This document shows positions 9,932 to 19,871 of a DNA stretch of 64,000 bases, one piece after another; the first letter of the stretch is position 1, and each line of letters begins with the position of its first letter. The stretch is from Sphingobacterium sp. (lineage in GTDB: Bacteria; Bacteroidota; Bacteroidia; Sphingobacteriales; Sphingobacteriaceae): positions 20,001 through 84,000 of the forward strand of contig JALAGS010000051.1 of assembly GCA_022712315.1 (NCBI GenBank), read 5' to 3'. The notes below the pieces were generated by a model that was not told where the DNA came from, searched no databases, and saw only the letters and a list, made by a program, of their open reading frames with translations. The position numbers and the translations under genes were made by a program.

Positions 9932-11257
9932 TCAACCTTTGTAGTTAAACCATTTGATAATTTCTTTCAGGCTTGCTTTTTTTCCGTAGATCAGGATACC
10001 GACACGGTAGATACGTGCTGCGACCCAAGTGATCAATAGGAAGGTCAATATAAGTAAGGTTAAGGACGTTAATATCTGCCACAAAGGTACCCCAAAAGGT
10101 ATTCTGACCAGCATCGCAATAGGCGAGGTGAAGGGAATAAAACTCAGCCATGTCGCAATCGGACCATTCGGGTCATTGATAATAACCCCGAAAGAAAGGA
10201 TATAGGTCAGGAGCAAGGGCATCGTAATGGGCATGGAAAACTGATTGGCCTCTGTCTCATTATCGACAGCTGAACCAGCCGCAGCGAAAATCGCGCTATA
10301 AAGCAGGTATCCGGCAATAAAAAACAGAAAGAAGAAGATAATGACTTCTGTGAAGTTAAAGCTCTGTATCGAAGAAAGAATAGAAGCCGAATCATTCTGA
10401 GCGACTGCTTTCGATACGGTACTCATATTGGCTGCTCCGGGCTGGCTTGCGGCAACCTCCTGCATATCTTGGGGATTGACAAACAATACCGTCGCTGTAA
10501 TGAAGAGGCCCCCCGTAAGTATCAGCCACATGACAAATTGCGTAAGTCCCACCATGCCAATGCCTACAATTTTACCCATCATCAGCTGAAAGGGCTTGAC
10601 GGAGGAGATGATAACTTCAATGATCCGATTGCTCTTTTCTTCGATAATGCCACGCATTACCTGCGCTCCGTAGAGAAATAGGGAGAGGTAGACCAAGATC
10701 GCAAGGGCAACACCGAGCCCCATTGCGATGGCTGTGTTGCTGTTTTTTTCTTCCCCATCTGCCGTTATCTCCTTGGCGTCTATGGTGACTTTGGGTTTAA
10801 TGGACTGGATGATCTGCAGGTCGATTCCCTTGGATTTATATTCCTTTTCACGGATGATTTCCTCCAGCTGTCCGCTGATGATCTCCTGGATCACAAAACT
10901 TGTTTTTCCACTGGTAATGAGTTCGGCTTTTTGGGCGGAGAGTATATCTTTGGGTATGTACAGAATCGACTGTTTTCCTTCGCTCTGGCTGAGCTTTGCT
11001 TTCTGTGCCTGCAGGTCTAATTTGCTTACGGTGTAGCTTACATTTTTATTGCTTTGGAGCTTTCCGGCAAAGTCCCCCTGATTATCGATAACAAATACCT
11101 CGGTGTGGGCGTCTTTGAAGCTCTTCTTTGTTAAATAAAACATGCCAGCATATAGCGCAAAAAAGAATAGGGGCACAGCAAAGGTCATGACAATAAAAGA
11201 TTTTTTCTTGACCCGGGATAGGTATTCTCTTTGAATAATAAGTAATATTTTATGCAT
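9932..11257 (-). CDS. ABC-2 type transporter permease (NatB-like)
   Basis: MHKILLIIQREYLSRVKKKSFIVMTFAVPLFFFALYAG..., RGIIEEKSNRIIEVIISSVKPFQLMMGKIVGIGMVGLTQ. Track ORF extends to 11329, but the MHKILLI start at 11257 is more typical. Confidence 0.88.
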   Translation of the reverse strand: MHKILLIIQREYLSRVKKKSFIVMTFAVPLFFFALYAGMFYLTKKSFKDAHTEVFVIDNQGDFAGKLQSNKNVSYTVSKLDLQAQKAKLSQSEGKQSILYIPKDILSAQKAELITSGKTSFVIQEIISGQLEEIIREKEYKSKGIDLQIIQSIKPKVTIDAKEITADGEEKNSNTAIAMGLGVALAILVYLSLFLYGAQVMRGIIEEKSNRIIEVIISSVKPFQLMMGKIVGIGMVGLTQFVMWLILTGGLFITATVLFVNPQDMQEVAASQPGAANMSTVSKAVAQNDSASILSSIQSFNFTEVIIFFFLFFIAGYLLYSAIFAAAGSAVDNETEANQFSMPITMPLLLTYILSFGVIINDPNGPIATWLSFIPFTSPIAMLVRIPFGVPLWQILTSLTLLILTFLLITWVAARIYRVGILIYGKKASLKEIIKWFNYKG

Positions 11258-12185
11258 GGTTTTGAGATAGAGGTGAGACTTGGGTAACGTTCTGAATGAA
11301 GATATCTGACATCGAAGGAACGATCTCAATCAATTGATTGAGCTGTATTTTTGGTAAAAAAAGCATTAATACATCATTGATATGAACGTTATTATTTAAC
11401 TGAATTTTAGTGGTGTATGTATTTTCTGACTTGGTTGACTCCAATACCTTGAATAGGGTGTCTTCGGATAGAAGAAAATTATCTTCGTTGGCGATATATT
11501 CCAATTTATAGGTTTGATTGCGGTATTCTTTTTTAATTGCTTTTACCGAACCATCCAATATTTTTTTTGATCGATTGATGAGCGCGATGTTGTCGCAAAG
11601 TTCTTCAACGGTCTCCATGCGATGGGTAGAAAAGATAATGGTTGCACCTTCCTGGTTCAACCGGAGAATCTGTTCTTTGATGATATTGGCATTAACGGGA
11701 TCAAATCCCGAAAAGGGTTCATCCAGGATGATTAACTGTGGCTGGTGAATGACTGTAGCGACAAATTGTACTTTCTGCTGCATGCCTTTACTCAGGTCTT
11801 CTATTTTCTTGTCCCACCAGGATAAGATATCGAGGCGCTCGCACCAGTCGTGGATGCGTAGTAGCGCTTCTTTTTTGGAAAGTCCTTTGAGCTGGGCGAG
11901 ATAGAGCATCTGGTCACCGATTTTCATTTTCTTGTATAAACCCCGTTCTTCGGGTAAATAGCCAATCTGTGAAATATGCTGTGGTCCCAAGGTTTCGCCA
12001 TTAAACAAGATTTCACCCGAATCTGGGGCAGTAATCTGGTTGATAATTCGGATCAGGGACGTTTTGCCAGCTCCATTTGGTCCCAATAAGCCAAAAATCT
12101 TTCCTTTTGGAATCTGAATGGAAACATCGTCCAATGCACGGTGATTGGCGTAATCCTTGGTGACATGATTGATTTCGAGTAACAT
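11250..12185 (-). CDS. ABC transporter ATP-binding protein (NatA-like)
   Basis: Walker A GPNGAGKTS, signature LSKGMQQKVQF, Walker B LIILDEPFSGFDP. Confidence 0.93.
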   Translation of the reverse strand: MLLEINHVTKDYANHRALDDVSIQIPKGKIFGLLGPNGAGKTSLIRIINQITAPDSGEILFNGETLGPQHISQIGYLPEERGLYKKMKIGDQMLYLAQLKGLSKKEALLRIHDWCERLDILSWWDKKIEDLSKGMQQKVQFVATVIHQPQLIILDEPFSGFDPVNANIIKEQILRLNQEGATIIFSTHRMETVEELCDNIALINRSKKILDGSVKAIKKEYRNQTYKLEYIANEDNFLLSEDTLFKVLESTKSENTYTTKIQLNNNVHINDVLMLFLPKIQLNQLIEIVPSMSDIFIQNVTQVSPLSQNHA

Positions 12186-12548
12186 CTGTTTTTAAGGTTT
12201 AATTAAATTGTTCTTTTGAGTATGTTGCATTAAGCGTCGCTCTCCTCAAAAAATGACTGTTTTTTAGTATTAGTATGAAATACGAACGGATTGTTACAGC
12301 AATTCGATCGATTTTAGCAACGAATCTTCGATTCGATTTTAAGCGTTCAATGATCTTCTCTATTCGGTTAATGATCTTCTACTTATTCTTGTTTATAGCT
12401 AATTTTTTCGTCCAATAGATTTAATGAACTATAAAAATGAAAGTTAAAAATAATTAGCGACATTTTTCTGTCTATGCTGTAAAATGGGCTGTGATGCTTT
12501 TTCTGGAATAGAAGCCGTAGAAACCTTGTCAAAGGGATTCATTTAACG

Positions 12549-12556
12549 TACCTTTG
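12549..12556 (+). promoter_or_regulatory. -7 promoter box TACCTTTG of engB
   Basis: TAnnTTTG four nt upstream of the ATG; a TTG lies about 20 nt further upstream. Confidence 0.5.
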
Positions 12557-12560
12557 TTCC

Positions 12561-13190
12561 ATGGAAGTTAAAAAAGCCGAATTCGTGTGCAGTAACACGA
12601 GAGTTGACAAATTACCAGCCCCCGCTTTGCCGGAGTATGCCTTTATCGGGCGTTCAAATGTCGGTAAATCATCGTTGATTAATGCAATGACCAACAAGAA
12701 GGGACTTGCCAAGACCTCTCAAAAGCCTGGTAAGACCCAGTTGATCAACCATTTTATCATTGACGATACTTGGTATTTGGTGGATTTGCCCGGTTATGGT
12801 TTTGCTAAAGCCTCTAAAACTAGCCGCAATGAATGGGAAAAGTTTATCCGTAGGTATCTTACCCATCGGGATAATCTGCAATGCGTTTTTGTACTGGTAG
12901 ACAGCCGGCTTGAGCCACAAAAGATCGATCTGGACTTTTGTTATTGGTTGGGTGAGTGCGGTTTACCGTTTATGCTTGTGTTTACAAAGGCCGACAAGCA
13001 ATCGACTGTCAAATCCGATGCGAATATCGCTAAATTTAAAAAATCATTGCTGCAATGGTTTGAAGAAGTGCCGCAGATTTTCCTGACTTCAGCGGAAAAG
13101 AAAATGGGGCATGAACCTATTCTCCAGGCTATCGATGAAGTTAATGGCCGATTTGTCCGCCCTGAGCTGGATGGAAACGAGCAGTTTTAG
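12561..13190 (+). CDS. engB: Ribosome biogenesis GTP-binding protein YihA/YsxC
   Basis: AEFVCSNTRVDKLPAPALPEYAFIGRSNVGKSSLINAMTNKKGLAKTSQKPGKTQLINHF. Confidence 0.95.
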   Translation: MEVKKAEFVCSNTRVDKLPAPALPEYAFIGRSNVGKSSLINAMTNKKGLAKTSQKPGKTQLINHFIIDDTWYLVDLPGYGFAKASKTSRNEWEKFIRRYLTHRDNLQCVFVLVDSRLEPQKIDLDFCYWLGECGLPFMLVFTKADKQSTVKSDANIAKFKKSLLQWFEEVPQIFLTSAEKKMGHEPILQAIDEVNGRFVRPELDGNEQF

Positions 13191-13208
13191 CCTAGATTTT
13201 AAGTTCAG

Positions 13209-14063
13209 ATGAAAAAATACTTATCCTTAGTTTTATTTGCCCACAGTGTATTTGCATTGCCATTTGCCTTTATCGGTTTTTTTCTGGCACTGCATACAAC
13301 AACATATGAATTTTCGTGGAAATTATTAGGCCTGATGCTCGTGTGCATGGTAACGGCCCGTAATGCCGCCATGGCATTCAACCGCTATCTGGATCGAGAT
13401 ATTGATGCCATTAATCCAAGAACGGCAATGCGTGATATTCCAGCAGGAAAAATTTCTGCTAAAAACGCGTTGGTTTTTACGATCGTAAACTGTCTGATTT
13501 TCGTAGCCGCGACGTATTTTATCAATTCCCTTTGCTTCATGCTTTCGCCGGTCGCGCTTTTCGTTGTGCTTTTTTATTCTTATACGAAGCGCATCACCCC
13601 ATTATGCCACCTTGTGCTAGGGGCTGGACTCGGATTGGCTCCAATAGGGGCTTATATGGTTATCACAGGGCAATTTGCTACCGTACCGGTGTTATATGGC
13701 TTTGCGGTATTGACCTGGGTGAGTGGATTCGATATTATTTATGCTTTGCAGGATGAAGCATTTGACCGTGCAAACCATCTTAATTCTATACCGGTGTGGT
13801 TAGGAACGAAAGGGGCGATGCGTGTTTCGGAATGCTTGCATGTGTTTTCCTTTATATTTATCTTGATACCAGCGTTTTTGATGCCAGTAGGCTGGATTTA
13901 TTATTTAGGTGTAGTTTTTTACGGTGCGCTGCTGATCTATCAGCATACCCTGTTTTCTTCAACAGATTTAAGCCGCGTCAACCGCGACTTTATGACGACT
14001 AATGGCTATGCTTCGGTTATCTTTGCCCTGTTTTATCTACTGGATATCTGGTTGATCAAATAA
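13209..14063 (+). CDS. UbiA-family prenyltransferase
   Basis: NRYLDRDIDAINPRTAMRDIPAGKIS (NDxxDxxxD-like) and DEAFDRANHLNSIP motifs, multi-TM. Confidence 0.87.
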   Translation: MKKYLSLVLFAHSVFALPFAFIGFFLALHTTTYEFSWKLLGLMLVCMVTARNAAMAFNRYLDRDIDAINPRTAMRDIPAGKISAKNALVFTIVNCLIFVAATYFINSLCFMLSPVALFVVLFYSYTKRITPLCHLVLGAGLGLAPIGAYMVITGQFATVPVLYGFAVLTWVSGFDIIYALQDEAFDRANHLNSIPVWLGTKGAMRVSECLHVFSFIFILIPAFLMPVGWIYYLGVVFYGALLIYQHTLFSSTDLSRVNRDFMTTNGYASVIFALFYLLDIWLIK

Positions 14064-14079
14064 ACGTTTTAGCATAAAA

Positions 14080-14114
14080 TAAGAAAGGCTTTAGGAATTC
14101 CTAAAGCCTTTCTT
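14080..14114. terminator. Palindromic terminator
   Basis: AAGAAAGGCTTTAGGAATTCCTAAAGCCTTTCTT. Confidence 0.8.
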
Positions 14115-14143
14115 ATTTTTGCATCTAAACCAATACAGATGAT

Positions 14144-15820
14144 ATGAAGAAAAGTATCCTTTTTGCCGCTATTTTATGTATGTCATTGGCCTCACAGGCA
14201 CAAAAGCTGCCGGGCTATGTCATTCAATATAGCCAGAGTTTCAATGGGAATACACCTGCCAATCAAAACGCTATTCTCGTATATGCCAATGAGAAGGAGA
14301 CTTTTGTGAGTTCAGAGAAAGAGATGAAAGGACAGCTGTCGCCTCCTTATGAACGGGTTGTTGTGGAGCGTTCTGGCATCAATACCTTGCTTAAAATCGC
14401 TAAATTGAAGGATGGATCGTTGATTCTTACCAAAGATTCACTTGCGCTTTCCAAACAGAAATTTAATGCCACCAATGAAACCAAAACGATCTTAGGTTAT
14501 CCTTGCAAGAAAGTTGAAACCAGCATCAATTCGAATAAGATTGAAGTCTGGTATACGGATAAACTGGGAGTAAAGGGGGCGCCTACGGAACTCGGGCAGG
14601 ACCTTGGTTTGGTCCTCGAGGTCATTCGGAATGGCAATACACGGACCTTTGCTACAAAAGTGGAAAAAGTAAAAACAGTGCCAGATCAACTGAAGCTGAA
14701 AGGGAACGAAAAACCTTACGATGAACTTTCCTACAAGGACCTCATCTGGAAAAATCGTTTCATTCAGATACCGGTGTTCCGGAAGGAGAGGATCCGTTTT
14801 TCGGATGATGCAAAATCAGATTCTATTTTGCGGTTTGCCAATGGTACCGTGATCGTGAAAAAGGTGAAAATCCCAAAAATTAAAACAAGTGATAACGTAT
14901 TTGTCCAGCTGATCGAGCAATCAAAGGGCGATGCCTATGACCGTACAGGTTCGGTATTTGTGATCCCGGCCAACAAGTCGCAGAGCTTTCTGGACGGTAT
15001 GAAAAACGGGATGAACACGCTTCCGAAGTATGAAAATGGAAATGGTAAATCCTATCAAGGGGTTGTGAAAACAGCTTCTTTTGAGCCGATTGTTGAACTG
15101 ATTCGTTTCTTTACACCTTTTGGTGTTAAGCAGTTTAACTATCTTCAGTTAAAGGATAAGGTTTGGCAGGATTCGGTGCTTTATCGCCAGGATATATCTG
15201 AATTGGCGGGTATGCTGAGCGAGCAGGAAGTCTATATTGGTGCCTTCATTGGCAACTACGATAAGAATGGACATGAAGTGAGTGTGGAATTAACCATTCA
15301 TCCGGGCTTTGATGCCGAGTCGAAGGGTACATTGAAAAAGACAATGTCTTTGTTCACCACTACCAACGTGATGGAAATGGGAGGTCAGGAGTACGGATCT
15401 ATGTTTGACCAGGAGAAAGGTCTTACAGTTGCGTTTCATTTGGATCAGGACGCTAAAAATGTGCAATTACGCTATATTACCACAGGGCATGGAGGCTGGG
15501 GAAACGGTGATGAGTTTGTCCCTAAAGAAAACCGCATTTTTTTGAACGACTCCTTACGCTTCAAATACACGCCTTGGCGCAATGATTGCGGCTCGTATCG
15601 CTTGTCGAATCCAGCTTCAGGCAATTTTGCTACAGGTTTGTCATCGTCCGATCTGAGTCGTTCCAATTGGTGCCCGGGCACGGTGACGCCTCCGATCTAC
15701 ATTGATTTGGGTGATTTAAAAGCCGGAGATTACAAGATGCAGGTGCAGATTCCACAGGGAGCCCCGGAAGGGACAAGTTTCAGCAGCTGGAATGTGACGG
15801 GTACCTTGTTGTTCGATTAA
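14144..15820 (+). CDS. Secreted protein: GLPGLI-like N-terminal region plus PNGase F-like C-terminal region
   Basis: Signal peptide; ILGYPCKKVETSINSNKIEVWYTD...GLVLEV is GLPGLI-like; AYDRTGSVFVI, VELIRFFTPFG, TTGHGGWGNGDEF and SNWCPGTVTPPIYIDL match remembered PNGase F segments. Confidence 0.7.
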   Translation: MKKSILFAAILCMSLASQAQKLPGYVIQYSQSFNGNTPANQNAILVYANEKETFVSSEKEMKGQLSPPYERVVVERSGINTLLKIAKLKDGSLILTKDSLALSKQKFNATNETKTILGYPCKKVETSINSNKIEVWYTDKLGVKGAPTELGQDLGLVLEVIRNGNTRTFATKVEKVKTVPDQLKLKGNEKPYDELSYKDLIWKNRFIQIPVFRKERIRFSDDAKSDSILRFANGTVIVKKVKIPKIKTSDNVFVQLIEQSKGDAYDRTGSVFVIPANKSQSFLDGMKNGMNTLPKYENGNGKSYQGVVKTASFEPIVELIRFFTPFGVKQFNYLQLKDKVWQDSVLYRQDISELAGMLSEQEVYIGAFIGNYDKNGHEVSVELTIHPGFDAESKGTLKKTMSLFTTTNVMEMGGQEYGSMFDQEKGLTVAFHLDQDAKNVQLRYITTGHGGWGNGDEFVPKENRIFLNDSLRFKYTPWRNDCGSYRLSNPASGNFATGLSSSDLSRSNWCPGTVTPPIYIDLGDLKAGDYKMQVQIPQGAPEGTSFSSWNVTGTLLFD

Positions 15821-15876
15821 TCACCGTTCATTGCTGTATTGGTCTAGATTCCTGTCTCAGGTCAATACCGCAATGA

Positions 15877-15958
15877 TTTTTTCTGAAAATGTCTGATCCT
15901 ATTGGCTAGAAAGAACCTCTTTCGCTTTCATTGCTGTCGGTGTCTGCGAACTCATGAA
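15877..15958 (+). repeat. Interspersed repeat copy A
   Basis: TTCTGAAAATGTCTGATCCTATTGGCTAGAAAGAACCTCTTTCGCTTTCATTGCTGTCGGTGTCTGCGAACTCATGAAG. Confidence 0.75.
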
Positions 15959-15980
15959 GCTTTTGTTTGATAATACGGCA

Positions 15981-16439
15981 TTAAAGAGGGTAAGCGGTTT
16001 CGCTTTTTGTCTCTGATAATACGAAATAGGTCTGAACAGTGTTTACCTGGGGCAGTACGGCCAGTCGATGCCGCAGAAAAATATGATAGGCATCCATATC
16101 TTTGGTTGCAATACGCAACATAAAGTCATAAGAACCTGCCATTTGATAACATTCCATAACCTCCGGGAATTTAGCGACCTCTTTTTCAAATTCATTCAAC
16201 ACTTCAAAAGTATGTGCTTTGAGAAACACCTGGGAAAAGGAGATCAGTCCAATGCCGATCTTGTGTCGATCCAGAATTGCGACTGTTTTTTTTATATAGC
16301 CCAGTCGTTTAAGTTTTCTAACTCGCTCATGTACAGCTGCTATAGACTTATTGAGCTCAAAAGATAGTTCTTTATTGCTCAGGGATGCATCCTGCTGCAG
16401 AAGGCGTAATAATTTTACATCTATTTCATCCAATTCCAT
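15981..16439 (-). CDS. Lrp/AsnC family transcriptional regulator
   Basis: MELDEIDVKLLRLLQQDASLSNKELSFELNKSIAAVHERVRKLKRLGYIKKTVAILD plus RAM domain. Confidence 0.94.
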   Translation of the reverse strand: MELDEIDVKLLRLLQQDASLSNKELSFELNKSIAAVHERVRKLKRLGYIKKTVAILDRHKIGIGLISFSQVFLKAHTFEVLNEFEKEVAKFPEVMECYQMAGSYDFMLRIATKDMDAYHIFLRHRLAVLPQVNTVQTYFVLSETKSETAYPL

Positions 16440-16599
16440 AATCTGAATATTTTCGGTACAGTTGTAAAATTACGCTATTGTTCTGAATTATTTATTGACT
16501 TGTGTAAGTTTTAATTTAATTTTTCTTGAATTTATAGCATTGTATTGAATATTATCTTGTCAATAGCCAATTTTGCAACAGAATAATCATTTATAAGAA

Positions 16600-17667
16600 A
16601 TGGCTGAACAAGAATTATTAAGTGCATGTTTGTCACCAGCTTTGGACAAGAGATTCAAACATCTGTGGAGATTGGTAGGAAATACGCCCATGTTGGAATT
16701 ACAGTATAGTTACAGAGGCAAACCGGGACGGATTTTCGTGAAATGTGAGAACTACAATCTAACCGGCAGCATAAAGGATAGGATGGCGCTTTATATTTTG
16801 TATAAAGCTTATATGAACTGTCAGATCCGCCCAACGGATGTCGTTATTGAAGCAACAAGCGGAAACACAGGCATTGCTTTTTCAGCAATCGGTAAGGCGC
16901 TTGGTCATCAGGTAAAGATTATTATGCCGAACTGGCTGAGTAAAGAACGTACCGATATTATTCGGAGTATGGGTGCCGATATTCAATTGATAAGCAAAGA
17001 AGAAGGTGGTTTTTTGGGAAGTATCCGTTTAAGTGAAGAGCTTGCAGCGCAAGGTGGTGTTTTTCTACCACGACAATTCGAAAATCAATATAATGCCGAA
17101 GCGCATGAGAAAACCACGGGTTACGAGATTGTCAAGCAGCTGGAAGAACAAGGGCTGGTTGCAGATGCTTTTGTGGCAGGAGTGGGTACAGGCGGTACCG
17201 TCATGGGCGTGGGCCGAGCTTTGAGAAAGGTAAATCCAAGTGTCCGTGTACATCCGTTGGAACCGGCAGAAAGTCCTACGTTGACAACAGGACATAAAGT
17301 GGGTTCACACCGTATTCAGGGCATATCCGATGAATTTATTCCTGCGATTGTGGATTTGGATGAACTCGACACTGTCGTGTGCGCGAATGACGGTGACTCC
17401 ATTATCATGGCACAAAAACTATCGCGGCAATTGGGGCTGGCTGTTGGTATCTCATCGGGAGCAAATGTGATCGGAGCAATTAAATTGCAGCAGGAGCTGG
17501 GTGATGAGGCTGTAGTGGTCACTCTATTGTGTGATGATAACAAAAAATACCTAAGTACCGATTTGGTGAAAGAGGAGCCTGTAAAGGAAGGTTATCTTTC
17601 TACGGATGTCGATTTTTCAGGTTTTCAACCGATTTGTAGGCTGCCAAATCCAGTATTTGGCGCTTAA
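16600..17667 (+). CDS. PLP-dependent cysteine synthase family protein
   Basis: [20 protein letters not shown] (PLP lysine), [31 protein letters not shown]. Confidence 0.92.
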   Translation: MAEQELLSACLSPALDKRFKHLWRLVGNTPMLELQYSYRGKPGRIFVKCENYNLTGSIKDRMALYILYKAYMNCQIRPTDVVIEATSGNTGIAFSAIGKALGHQVKIIMPNWLSKERTDIIRSMGADIQLISKEEGGFLGSIRLSEELAAQGGVFLPRQFENQYNAEAHEKTTGYEIVKQLEEQGLVADAFVAGVGTGGTVMGVGRALRKVNPSVRVHPLEPAESPTLTTGHKVGSHRIQGISDEFIPAIVDLDELDTVVCANDGDSIIMAQKLSRQLGLAVGISSGANVIGAIKLQQELGDEAVVVTLLCDDNKKYLSTDLVKEEPVKEGYLSTDVDFSGFQPICRLPNPVFGA

Positions 17668-17696
17668 AAAGATTTAGTTTCATATGTTTATAGTTA

Positions 17697-17723
17697 ACTC
17701 GGGGAGTCTCTAGCTCCTCGGGT
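17697..17723 (+). terminator. Hairpin after the cysteine synthase gene (weak terminator/attenuator)
   Basis: ACTCGGGGAG/CTCCTCGGGT 10-bp stem with GU wobbles, then a T-rich stretch. Confidence 0.5.
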
Positions 17724-17766
17724 TTCATTTATTCAAAAACCAATTTATACCTAAGAAAAACAAAAA

Positions 17767-19449
17767 ATGAAAGTCAATTTCAAATTATTAATCCTTTTGC
17801 TGTTGCTGATTGCGCCTGCATACATGTTTGCAAAAGCAGATACAACGAACAATTTGGAGGGGGTTGAATTTACTGATGGTACAATAAATCCAGACTCTCT
17901 GTCTTTTGAAGAATCTCCGGATACAGCTACAGTAAAAGCCGACTCAGTTAAAGCGGCGGCCCAATCGGGAGCTAAGGTACACAAAGCCGAGCCTGAAGGA
18001 AAAAAGTCGCTGTGGAGTATTTTTATTGCGGGCCTGATAGGCGGTTTTGCTGCTTTATTGATGCCTTGTATATTTCCTATGCTGCCATTGACAGTAAGTT
18101 TTTTTACCAAACAGGCCGGGAGCCGCGCAAGCGGTATCAGTAAAGCCCTGCTGTATGGCTTATTTATCATTATCATTTATGTTGCACTGGGAATGATTAT
18201 CACGATCGCATTTGGATCTGATGCGCTCAATGCGCTGTCGACAAATGGTGTTTTCAACTTCATCTTCTTTTTGTTATTGGTTGGATTTGCAGCTTCGTTT
18301 TTTGGTGCATTTGAAATTACCTTACCGAGCTCTTTCGTTAATAAAATGGATGCCAAATCAGATAAGGGCGGTCTAGTCGGCTTGTTCTTTATGGCCTTTA
18401 GCTTGTCGTTGGTCTCATTTTCATGTACAGGTCCGATTATAGGAACATTGCTGGTGGAGGCAGCCTCAAAAGGTGAACGCTTAGGGCCAGCAATTGGGAT
18501 GTTGGGATTTTCGATTGCCCTGGCAATACCATTTGGATTGTTTGCCATGTTTCCTTCCATGCTTAAGTCCTTGCCTAAATCTGGTGGCTGGCTGAATAGT
18601 GTAAAGGTCGTATTGGGTTTTCTGGAACTTGCTTTAGCGCTGAAATTTTTATCCAACGTCGATTTAGCCTATCATTGGAACTGGTTGGATCGAGAGGTGT
18701 TTTTGTCCCTGTGGATTGCCATCTTCGCTTTAATGGGACTTTACTTGATTGGCAAGATTAAATTCTCCCATGACAGCGAGCTGAAATTCCTATCTGTTCC
18801 GCGAACTATTCTGGCTATTGTTGTTTTTTCGTTTGTGGTGTATATGGTACCGGGACTATGGGGGGCACCTTTAAAATCAATTTCTGCTTTTTTACCGCCA
18901 TCGGCAACACAGGATTTTGATCTATCTTCGGGGGTGACTGCCAGTGGGAATGCACATTCAGATGGAAAAGTTAAGAAATATGCAGAGATTTTCCACGAAC
19001 GCGGTACACCAAAAGGATTTGATCCTTACTATGACTACGATCAGGCCCTTGCGACTGCAAAAGAATTGAATAAACCGGTTATTATCGATTTTACAGGGTG
19101 GAACTGTGTCAACTGCCGTAAAATGGAAGCAAACGTATGGACCGACCCAGCAGTGGCCAAATTGCTTAAGGAAGAGTTTGTCATGGCTGAACTTTTCGTA
19201 GATGACAAGACAGAACTGGAACCTAATGAACAATTTGTTTCAACATATAGTGGTAAAAAGATCAATACCATCGGTAAGAAAAATAGCGATTTTCAAGCGG
19301 CTACATTTGATAGCAATTCACAGCCTTTGTATGTTATTGTCGATCCAGCCGGTAAAGTGCTGGTTCCCCAAAGTGGTGCCAACTATAATATTGAGGAATA
19401 CAAAGCATTCTTACAGGCTGGTGTGGATGCCTTTAAACAAAAAAACTAA
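17767..19449 (+). CDS. DsbD-like thiol:disulfide interchange protein
   Basis: Signal peptide, DsbD-type TM core (MPCIFPMLPLTVSFFTKQ, SFSCTGPIIG), C-terminal thioredoxin domain (DFTGWNCVNCRKMEANVW). Confidence 0.92.
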   Translation: MKVNFKLLILLLLLIAPAYMFAKADTTNNLEGVEFTDGTINPDSLSFEESPDTATVKADSVKAAAQSGAKVHKAEPEGKKSLWSIFIAGLIGGFAALLMPCIFPMLPLTVSFFTKQAGSRASGISKALLYGLFIIIIYVALGMIITIAFGSDALNALSTNGVFNFIFFLLLVGFAASFFGAFEITLPSSFVNKMDAKSDKGGLVGLFFMAFSLSLVSFSCTGPIIGTLLVEAASKGERLGPAIGMLGFSIALAIPFGLFAMFPSMLKSLPKSGGWLNSVKVVLGFLELALALKFLSNVDLAYHWNWLDREVFLSLWIAIFALMGLYLIGKIKFSHDSELKFLSVPRTILAIVVFSFVVYMVPGLWGAPLKSISAFLPPSATQDFDLSSGVTASGNAHSDGKVKKYAEIFHERGTPKGFDPYYDYDQALATAKELNKPVIIDFTGWNCVNCRKMEANVWTDPAVAKLLKEEFVMAELFVDDKTELEPNEQFVSTYSGKKINTIGKKNSDFQAATFDSNSQPLYVIVDPAGKVLVPQSGANYNIEEYKAFLQAGVDAFKQKN

Positions 19450-19469
19450 CCATCGTCATATGCTAATTT

Positions 19470-19505
19470 TATCCTCCTTGTTATTATAGACAAGGGGGAT
19501 TTTTT
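19470..19505 (+). terminator. Terminator downstream of the dsbD-like gene
   Basis: TCCTCCTTGT..ACAAGGGGGA then TTTTTT. Confidence 0.7.
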
Positions 19506-19613
19506 GTTTATAAGATATGTTTTTTTGTGTCTGCAGTGCTCGTGCTGTTTTTAGGTTGTCTTCGTACTGTGTTCGGACCATGTTCGGGTACGGATGGTCT
19601 GGTAACCATTATT

Positions 19614-19665
19614 GACCAGTTTCCGACCAGATAATTCCTGTTCAGGGTCTGGTCGGAATCTGGTC
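19614..19665. repeat. 17-bp inverted repeat
   Basis: GACCAGTTTCCGACCAG (19614-19630) / CTGGTCGGAATCTGGTC (19649-19665), one mismatch, 18-nt loop. Confidence 0.7.
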
Positions 19666-19730
19666 AGGATCTGTACAATATCTGTATTTCATCCGAATTA
19701 GGTACGAAGCAGGTCCGAATCTTTCCCTTC

Positions 19731-19809
19731 CTCATGACTTCGCAGACGCCACAGCAATGAAAGCGAAAGAAGGTTTTTTCTGGTCAATAACAACAGGCAC
19801 TTTCAAAAA
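19731..19809 (-). repeat. Interspersed repeat copy B (inverted relative to A)
   Basis: CTCATGACTTCGCAGACGCCACAGCAATGAAAGCGAAAGAAGGTTTTTTCTGGTCAATAACAACAGGCACTTTCA; near-identical to the reverse complement of copy A. Confidence 0.75.
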
Positions 19810-19840
19810 AAAAGACCGTGTCATACGCTCTTTGACACGG
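19808..19840 (-). terminator. Terminator for the DUF5686-type gene
   Basis: GACCGTGTCA..TGACACGGTC with a T tract on the minus strand. Confidence 0.8.
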
Positions 19841-19871
19841 TCCCAATTATACTATAAATTTATGGAAACTA

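Noticed and set aside
12300-12400. Short direct repeats (TCGATTTTA(A)GC, AATGATCTTCT x2) upstream of engB
   Set aside because: Too short and AT-rich to separate from chance; no periodic array or CRISPR-like spacing.
17751-18656. 141- and 159-aa minus-strand ORFs in the dsbD-like gene
   Set aside because: Antisense to the DsbD-type TM core; no independent coding evidence.
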